Below, one piece after another: positions 57,036 through 64,000 of a stretch of 64,000 bases of DNA (positions are counted from its first letter, which is position 1; every line of letters starts with the position of its first letter). The notes under the pieces were generated by a model. It did no database searches. It had not been told where the DNA came from and saw only the letters and a list, made by a program, of their open reading frames with translations. The stretch spans positions 13,950,001-14,014,000 of the forward strand of contig OZ020244.1 of NCBI GenBank assembly GCA_963971285.1, written 5' to 3'. Origin of the DNA: Astropecten irregularis (Eukaryota > Echinodermata > Asteroidea > Paxillosida > Astropectinidae). A program made the position numbers and the translations under genes.

Positions 57036-58256
57036 CTGAAGATCTCCGGGTCTTCTTGCACAAGATGCAATGTATTGAGCATCTTCAGTCCCTGCTTGAG
57101 CTGTTCTAGTGCTGGTATCCTGATGCGTACCAAATAATGGTACAGAATATCTTGAGTTGCATACTCCTTATTTGACATCTAAAAAAGGATAGAAGTATAA
57201 CACGTACAGATCAACCTTCAATAACCCAACATTCATGTGCCAGGCATCATATCTGCATCTACCACAATCATGTACATGGACACAAAACTTCATACAAATG
57301 TATCCACTAAAGAAAAGCAAATTTTGAAATAAGTTATCTTTGAAAAGAATGTAAGTCATTTGCAGAGAACTAACCTTCAGTTGAATGGCAAGATTCATGT
57401 CCTCCAAAGTTGTAGAGAGAGTTCTCCTTGTGACACACACCCCGTCTACCTCTATGCAACTGTCTCTAGCAATCATTTCATTTATCATTCGTTGATCACA
57501 GCATGACATCAACTGCAATGAAACCGTCACAAAGAATATTGCAAGCTTATTACACATGAAAGATAATCATCCAGTTGATGCATTGGTTTTTTTTTAAAGT
57601 CAGGGATGCTAGAACAAATTCATATATTACACAATGAAATGTGACATATAGTGGCAAATGTCATAAACTGACTACCATATGCCATCAATACAGTCATGAA
57701 ACATCGGAAGCCAGCATACCCAATATGAGAGTGCATGTACCCAACACAAAAAAACTGTACCTCTTCAACAATTGCCTTTATTTCCGCATCAGGTAGGTAC
57801 TTTGGTAGTAAGCACCCAGGTGGCATCGTCTCACAGTCAGGTTATTGAAGAGTGATGTATGTAAAGGCAGGCAGGTGGGGACAAATACGGAAATGCTGCT
57901 GCTTTATTTGCAATGGAGACTGAGATTGCCTGTCCAAGGACCTTCAGATATGGGTTACGCAAAGCACTGCCACTTGATGCTGGTAGTAGGAAAGCAGGAT
58001 TATCCTCTGCATAGTCAAACAGATGGAGACTTTGGGCCATGCAGGCCTGAAAAAAACAAGGTAAAAAATTCCTTAGTCAGGCCACCAGCATCTATCCCAC
58101 TCTGTCTGACACCTTCTGTGTCAAATGTGACACGGGTTTGCTGCATTGGGTCAAATTTCACTTGCTTGATGAGTTGAATGCCATCTTCAAATACACTGTC
58201 ATATGAAGTGTAAATCCTCTTGGGTATTGTAGCGTCGAACACTTCTGGGGTTCCTC
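57036..58256 (-). pseudogene. HECT E3 ubiquitin ligase fragment (G2E3-like), frameshifted and truncated at both ends
   Basis: Minus strand, in order: FDATIPKRIYTSYDSVFEDG, GIDAGGLTKEFFTL (the conserved HECT N-lobe DAGG block), a one-base shift in a T run near 58050, ACMAQSLHLF, NPYLKVLGQAISVSIANK and FPYLSPP. A second break near 57850 follows. Then come exons ending at 57761 (LPDAEIKAIVEE), 57512-57375 and 57178-57036, spliced in phase. HECT domains transfer ubiquitin through a C-lobe cysteine; that part is absent, so the fragment cannot be catalytic. The upstream end meets the GC-rich island at about 58260. Similar HECT genes are often dispersed in invertebrate genomes. Confidence 0.65.
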
Positions 58257-58946
58257 ACACGCACTCCAAGAAAGGACTCTCAACACAGGTTTACTTGTTT
58301 CTGCTGCTTCAGGCTGTTTATTTCCACAAAAACATACACCACAAACACTTCAGCAACGAGGCCACGACAATCTCCCTGCGCATGCGCCGCTCGGAAGAAC
58401 GGGCCTCCCTGGCCGGCCACCAGGGGCTCCACTGCGCGGCTTCACCGTGGAACCGTGCTGGTGCCCTTTGGCGGCCGACCGGCACGGACGCCACACCGCC
58501 CCCCTCGAGGACCTTGTTTGTCCCCAAACAGGGCGCCGGCATCAGCAACCGGACAACCAGGAAAACCCGGCCCGGAGGCGCATGACACAACAAAATTACA
58601 CAGCATTCAAAACAACAACAAACGAAAAATTCAAGGAAAGAACAAGATACCAAAGTTTTAGTTGGTGGGTGGCGGCCGGCGCTGGAACTCCGTCTGCCGG
58701 AACAGCTGCTCCCAGAACTCTTGGGGGACACCATCGGGGTAGCTTGGGGGTGGAGGCGCTCCAGAAGGGCAGCATTCCTTCCAGTGAAGGTTGGGCGGAC
58801 AGAGAGGGATCTACGAAGTGCTGGCTGTACTGCTGTCCCTGGTACGTCTGCAGGAGACGCCCAGGCACTTCACAGGTGCGGACCACCCGTGTCCGCATCA
58901 GCCGGTGGCTGGCCTCGTCCGCTCCATGGAATGTCCTTTCGAGCCG

Positions 58947-59780
58947 TCATTTGTCCCGCGCATGCTCGCACAGGGGTTCCAGCATGTGCGTGGCGGCCTC
59001 CCTGGTGGTGTTGTCCGGATGGAGGGCGCCGGCCGTCTCCAGTCGCAGTGAGGTCCCATTCGGAAGGCTCACCCGAGACCCGACCGGCAGAACCCTCCGC
59101 TGGCCATTCCACGGTTGGACCGGAACCCCAGGGGACATCGGGGGTTCTGTCTGTGTTCCGCCCTCCGCCCGTGTCGGCTGGGGGCGATCAGGGCTTGCTT
59201 CCTCTGCCCTGTTGAAGTGAGGACTCCTGCCCTGGGCACGGCTCCAGGGGAACCGCCGGTCGGGACTCCGCCGGGGTGGTGGCTGGCAGGGTCGCTCAGC
59301 CCGGTCTAGGCTCCGCCGACCAGGCGACCTGTCCTGTTCAGGGCGGGAAGGCCGGGGGGACCGCTCCGGGTGGTCACGGCCCCCCGGCCCCCCTGACGAC
59401 ACTGGACTTACCTGTCTTCTTAGTGGCGGCGGCGACGGGGACCGTCCTGCCGGACCACACCGTCCGAATGGAGGTGGGTCTTGGGTCCCCTGCCGGGAGA
59501 GATGAGGCGGGGACGGGGCCTGTCCCATGTCGTCGTTACTGGCTTGCAGCTCCAGTGTATCGGCCTCCGCCATCACCACGGCCACGCTGTCTCCCTGGCA
59601 GAACCGGTGTTGTCTGGTGCGGACATCGGCCCTAAAAAACGGACTCCGCAACCTCTCTGGCAGGGGGTATGGGCGCTCCGGGTGGAGCGCCACACACGCG
59701 GTGTTGAGGTGTCTCTTTAAGTTCCTCCTCCTCCCGAACGTCTGGTCACAGTGCGGGCAATGAATCGGGGCTGGGTTCAT
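58947..59780 (-). CDS. Zinc-finger and Pro/Arg/Ser-rich protein of unknown function (277 aa)
   Basis: The ATG at 59780 directly follows a good acceptor (CCCCTGCAG/G), so an upstream exon is possible; the frame ends at 58947. Near the N-terminus CPHCDQTFGRRRNLKRHLN and a later Cys form a C2HC/C2H2-type finger. The rest is a disordered, Pro-, Arg- and Ser-rich region with RRSPDRR-type repeats. This finger-plus-basic-region layout resembles nucleic-acid-binding proteins of retroelements, but I do not recognise the family. A further frame on the same strand (58798-58663) ends in GVPQEFWEQLFRQTEFQR and may be a spliced continuation. The codons are GC-rich, unlike every other gene in the window. 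Confidence 0.45.
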   Translation of the reverse strand: MNPAPIHCPHCDQTFGRRRNLKRHLNTACVALHPERPYPLPERLRSPFFRADVRTRQHRFCQGDSVAVVMAEADTLELQASNDDMGQAPSPPHLSRQGTQDPPPFGRCGPAGRSPSPPPLRRQVSPVSSGGPGGRDHPERSPRPSRPEQDRSPGRRSLDRAERPCQPPPRRSPDRRFPWSRAQGRSPHFNRAEEASPDRPQPTRAEGGTQTEPPMSPGVPVQPWNGQRRVLPVGSRVSLPNGTSLRLETAGALHPDNTTREAATHMLEPLCEHARDK

Positions 59781-60235
59781 CCTGCAGGGGGAAGACAAAA
59801 AAGAGCACTTGGTTATTTGTTGGCAATAACGGCTTGGTTGGATTATCTTCTGGCCATCCCCGGTTGACTCTCCCAGGAGCCAGCGCCGCTGGTGGTGAAG
59901 AGGGCTGTCCGCCTTCGGGCTCGGCCAATTTCGCATCGGATCCGTCATCCTCGCTGCCCGGTCCTCCGGGGGCGGCAGTCGCCGTCGCTTCCGGCAGTGT
60001 CCCCTTCCCCGTCTCAGCTGGAAGTGGTCCCTCTTTGGCTAACTGACCACCCACCCCAGCCGGCGGATCCTCCTGGGTAGTGTCAGTGGGTGGACTCGGT
60101 AGTAGCGTCACCTTCTGGTCTTGGGTTGGTGGCGGTCCCCCTTTTGGCAGATTCTGCGCTACGTGCCTCCATCAGTCCACTTCGGCGTCGCCCAGATCAG
60201 CTTAAGCCGATGGGAATGAACCACCTTGGCTTTGG

Positions 60236-60775
60236 CTCGTTACTCCTGTGCGGAGCAACCTCGTCGGCCTCGCACCATTGACTTGTGTGCAGAGCAGCTC
60301 TGCCCCATTGACTCCCGTGCGGAGCAACCCTGCCGGCTCCGTGCCATAGACGTCCGTGCGGAGCAACCTTGCCGGCTCCGCACCAAAGACGTCCGTGCGG
60401 AGCAACTCCGTCGGCTCCGCCCCATTGACTTGAGTGCGGAGCAACTCCGTCGGCTCCGCCCCATAAACTCCCTTGCGGAGCAACCTCGCGGCTCCGCACC
60501 ATTGACTTGTGTGAAGAGCAGCTCTGGCCCATTGACTCCCGTGCGGAGCAACCTTGCCAGCTCCGCGCCATAGACGTCCATGCGGAGCAACCTTGCTGGC
60601 TCTGCGCCATAAACGTCCGTGCGGAGCAACTCTGTAGGCTCCGCCCCATTGACTTGTGTGCGGAGCAACCCTACGGACTCCCGTCCATTGACTCGTGTGT
60701 GGAGCAGCTCTGCCCCATTGACTCCCGCGCGGAACCTTGCCGGCTCCGCGCCATAGAGTCCTGCAGTCATTGATG
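60236..60775. repeat. 39-bp GC-rich minisatellite with GCGGAGC/GGCTCCGC hairpins
   Basis: About 14 units contain GTGCGGAGCAACCTTGCCGG then CTCCGC and CCAT. Each unit can fold on itself through GCGGAGC and GCTCCGC. The period is divisible by three, so long repetitive frames appear on both strands; I regard them as artefacts. Confidence 0.85.
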
Positions 60776-60780
60776 ATTGA

Positions 60781-61922
60781 TGGTCATGAGCAAGCCCACC
60801 CCCCGCAGGGGTAGACGTACTGCAATGACTTAGCCCCCCCGCCCAAGCTATTCATTTAATGAGAAGCTCATGACGTCATATTATGGAGCCTTTTCATGAA
60901 ATGTCTGCTGCTTGACGAAATTCAGACAGTTTCAATTTGGGGTTAGCTTGCGGGTTGAGCATGTGGAGAGAAAAATCATCAAAAAGACTCTCTTTCTGTG
61001 TTCAGTGTGAGATAAATTCTTTTTTTCCTCATGTCAAGTAATTTAATGATTATAGTTCTAACAAATAAAGAGAGGTTTGTTGAGTGTTTAATATCCTCTT
61101 TAATATAAACGTATGCATGACGTTACATCGTCCGTGGTAAATCTACTAGTTGGAAGAAATGAAGTCTCACTCGAATAATTATATCCCTAACTTTTCCAAG
61201 GTACACACGCCATACATAATTATTCAAATAAAATACGACGGCATACGCCGTTTAGGTTAAAGACAGCATTTAAAAAGTGAACAGGTGAGTCTTAGGATGG
61301 TGTTCATGAAGATTAGCAATGCAGCTTTGTCACGAGAAACTGAAATAGTGCACGGGGTATACATAAATGTATAATTATTGCGAACCATCACATGCGGTTT
61401 TCTACATGATGCAATTATTTCGTCTATTAGAGGTCTGCAGAGAGTAGTTCCTTTTCAGTGATCCGTATTTAAACCATTCGTCCATGGGAACATTTCTTTT
61501 GCTAGGAGAACCATACATACTCTCCTAACGATCAAATACAGCCACTGTAGTCTGCCCATCTCCAGTACTTGACATTGACCGCTGGCAGCACAAGCTCAGA
61601 CATGAGTTACCCTTCCGGTTATTGTGCGGTTGTTTACGCGAGTACGGGTAGTGATGACGTCACTACACGATGACGCAATGGGATAGCCCATTCATTCGGT
61701 GATCCTGTTCAGACATGTTCCTTTGCTCCCTGGCATTGGCGCTGGGTTGAAAAAAAAAATTGCAATCCGGGAAACCAGTATAGAGTTTGTTAGAAAATAT
61801 ACAATACAGCCATAACAGCTGACTGGCCTATAAATATAGAAATACACACGTATTGACTTACTTTGTACTAAATATAATATATTTACTTATATGTACTTAT
61901 ATTTAGGCCTATAGTACGTATT
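60781..61922. other. Intergenic DNA, no gene seen
   Basis: Ordinary composition returns at about 60,850. TGACGTCA-type words occur near 60870 and 61655. No frames of note. Confidence 0.45.
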
Positions 61923-62420
61923 TTGCTCATCGGCCTGCTCATTTTGCTTATCGACTTGCTCATTTTGCTTATCGACTTGCTCATTTCTACTCATCGAGTT
62001 GCTCATTTTGCTAATCGACTTGCTCATTTCTACTCCTCGAGTTGCCCATTTTACTCATTTATACTCATCGAATTGCTCATTTCTGCTCATCGACTTGCTC
62101 ATTTTGCTCATTTCTGCTCATCGACTTGCTCCTTATGCTCATTTCTGCTCATCTACTTGCTCATTTTGCTCATTTCTACTCATCGAGTTGCTCATTTTAC
62201 TCATTTCTGCTCATCGACTTGCTCATTTCTGCTCATCGTCTTGCTCATTTTGCTCATTTCTGCTCATCGTCTTGCTAATTTTTTGCTTTTCTGCTCATCG
62301 TCTTGCCCATTTCTGCTCATCGAGTCGCTCATTTTGCAAATTTCTTGCTCATCCACCTAGCTGCTGCTAATTTTCTGTTCATCTTCTGCTCATGATTTAC
62401 TTTGTTCTGCTCAATCTGCT
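61923..62420 (+). repeat. Minisatellite of TTGCTCAT words
   Basis: Irregular tandem units of 15-31 bp such as CATCGACTTGCTCATTTTGC and TCATTTCTGC run for about 500 bp. They produce spurious Leu/Ile/His-rich frames. Confidence 0.85.
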
Positions 62421-63240
62421 TTGATTGATTTCCTCATGTATTCATTCGATGGTGAGAGGCGGTAAAATGAGTGAATAATCTGCGGGTTTGGGGTGTCACG
62501 AAAATGTATTCATACTAATATCATATGTACTAAAACCGTTGACCAACAATGTAAACGGCTCGTCCAGAAATGAAACTGATTTGCAATGCGCATCATGATG
62601 TGAGGAAGCGAACAGGTCCGCCAAAACAAGACTGGTGACTTTGACTTGCAAAATCATTGAACAGCATGCATTATAATTATACCTGTGATTTATACTGTCC
62701 TCGTATATAATCAAGGCGCACTTGTGCAAAAAAAATAAAAATAAATAAATAAATAGATACAATTAAATAATCAAAATAAATAACTGCATACAAACAAAAA
62801 ATATAAAGATTATAAAGAGAAAGAAAGATACTATAAATTCGCAACGATTCATTGTAAAACATTATAGATTGGTAATCATTTTAATTACCGTAAGTCAGTC
62901 TACACAAATAATGTTTTTGAGTTGTTTTTTAGATCTAACTATACTGTTATATCATATGAGGCACCTAATGTTCCACAAAGGTGGCCGTGGACGAGAGACA
63001 GATCAGCCTTTCAACGTCTCATCAATAATCGGAAAGAACAAGGGGCTTCCCCGTTCGATCACGTTCCAGCTTGGGCTGGTCAGTTATAGTTCCCTGTTCT
63101 GTTTGGTCCTTGCAATGCGAGCCTCGTACGTACCGTACAGAACGGAATCTGCTTTTCATTTTGAAAGAATCAAAACAATCAACACCAGTCCACGTCCTAA
63201 TTTAATTGTATAAATAGTGTTCTTTCGTTTTATACCGTAG
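62421..63240. other. Intergenic DNA, no gene supported
   Basis: A plus-strand frame at 62869-63213 (114 codons) contains no domain I recognise. A minus-strand frame at 62496-62762 is low complexity. Confidence 0.4.
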
Positions 63241-63420
63241 GCCAGATGCGTTAGACCGTTGACGTTCAGTATCCAATTAGAATTCAGGGCAGACAAAAGA
63301 GACCGCCCATCGGGACGTGTCCAATCATATACGTGCGTTGCGCCTGCGTCAGACCGTATTTAAATATTCACGAAGTGTGGGCTGTTCTATATTGAACAGG
63401 TTGTGTGTCAAGCCTGAAAT
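63241..63420 (+). promoter_or_regulatory. Promoter-like block with two CCAAT boxes and TATTTAAATA
   Basis: CCAAT occurs near 63271 and 63331, CGTGCGTTGCGCCTGCG near 63336-63352, and TATTTAAATA near 63357. The order CCAAT, CCAAT, TATA with CpG enrichment is a good core promoter on the plus strand. Downstream sequence to the window edge has no clear frame, so its gene may lie beyond 64000 or be non-coding. Confidence 0.4.
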
Positions 63421-64000
63421 CAGCCAAGCGTGTTTGGAAATTTAGCTACAACTTGAAGAACATCGGGTCTCATGCAATTTCAAGTCGCAGCCAAGACTAA
63501 CGGTGTAAAGTAATATGGCTGCGGCTTCAATAGGGCGTGGAGCATGCAAGTGAGGTAAACGTGAAGTCATTGTTCGTCTGAACAATGGTGCACAGGGAGC
63601 AGGATATTCAAGTAGAATAGGGATGCATCTGCCGTTTCCAAATAAAACATACCTTCTTGGTGACAACGGATATGCAAATCGCTACCCTATTATGACCAAA
63701 TTCAGAGCAAACTAAATACAACAGGTTCTCAACAATGATGACCGCATCTCCATGCGTATCTTCAACGAGGAACACGCCAGATATAGAATTACGTCGAGCA
63801 TGTCATGGCATACTTCAAATCATATAGCGCTGTGAAGGATGTGTACCGACACCCACGTTGGATGTTGCCTATTGTAACAGAATTGTGTGCCTTTTTGGCA
63901 CAAAGACACATCACTTTGTCTGAGGAAATTCATTAAATGTAGATGAGAATCTGACATGTTTTGAGCTTCTTGTTTATAATTATTATGACTTTCTTACACA

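Larger units (their letters stand above)
58260..60780 (-). mobile_element. GC-rich island, probable foreign or retroposed unit
   Basis: Base composition jumps from roughly 38 to about 65 percent GC over 2.5 kb. The minus strand carries a 39-bp minisatellite (upstream), a coding frame with a Cys2-His-Cys finger, further Pro-rich frames, and an AATAAA signal near 58322. The order array, ORF, polyadenylation signal resembles a retroposed or self-contained transcript unit. No terminal repeats or target duplication were found by eye. Confidence 0.45.

Noticed and set aside
60197-60773. Arg/Ser/Ala-rich repeat proteins
   Set aside because: They arise from a 39-bp minisatellite open in all frames.
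61923-62370. Leu/Ile/His-rich membrane-like proteins
   Set aside because: Low-complexity TTGCTCAT repeat; three overlapping frames are equally open.

Overview
This is nuclear DNA from an animal, most likely a marine invertebrate and probably a deuterostome (hemichordate, echinoderm or cephalochordate). I infer this from spliced genes with GT-AG introns, AT-rich introns, frequent GGCCTA and ACATGTA words, and a dense, varied transposon load. The phylum cannot be fixed from sequence alone. No tRNA, rRNA or CRISPR locus is supported.

Layout. 1-1490: an AT-rich reading frame with two helix-extension-helix-like modules runs off the left edge, beside a seven-copy CpG-rich palindromic repeat array. 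2.3-7.2 kb: an NRF1/CCAAT promoter-like block, dispersed repeats, a 42-bp minisatellite and a foldback MITE. 7381-15277: the best discovery of the window, a 7.9-kb element with TTAA target duplications and matching 11-bp ends. It carries two convergent, apparently intact spliced genes: a P2X7-receptor 'ballast'-domain protein (230 aa) and an 11-exon THAP-domain DDE transposase-like protein (855 aa). 16-19.5 kb: a promoter, a palindromic tRNA-SINE and a Myb/SANT-like coiled-coil gene that looks cut short; a matching 3' end lies 34.6 kb away at 54.1 kb. 20.3-24.9 kb: a Ty3/gypsy-like fragment split by a tandem dimer of an unusual 1-kb element, then a 50-bp satellite. 24.9-43.5 kb (minus): a gene of at least 20 exons encoding an in-frame acidic minisatellite, C2H2-like fingers and a tyrosine-recombinase-like core. 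Its introns hold a 4.2-kb inverted-repeat element (with a decayed gene and a nested hAT MITE), a Tc1-like palindrome, a Harbinger-like MITE and a SINE. 43.8-49.8 kb: a partial triplication with 19-bp arrays rich in bZIP-like sites and an invariant 46-bp palindrome. 50-56.7 kb: promoter-like blocks, the 3' remnant of a Myb/SANT gene and a third, inverted copy of the 1-kb element. 56.8-58.3 kb: a frameshifted HECT ubiquitin-ligase fragment. 58.3-60.8 kb: a GC-rich island encoding a C2H2/Pro-Arg-rich protein with a 39-bp minisatellite. 60.8-64 kb: repeats and a TATA/CCAAT promoter-like block.

How the parts relate. The THAP protein would cut and join the TTAA-flanked element, and the P2X7-type zinc protein travels with it as a second gene. 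The tyrosine-recombinase-like gene keeps long open exons and matching splice phases while I cannot find its catalytic Tyr exon, which suggests a domesticated or decayed recombinase. Several insertions can be ordered in time from their nesting. All family names come from motif recognition by eye; no search was run.
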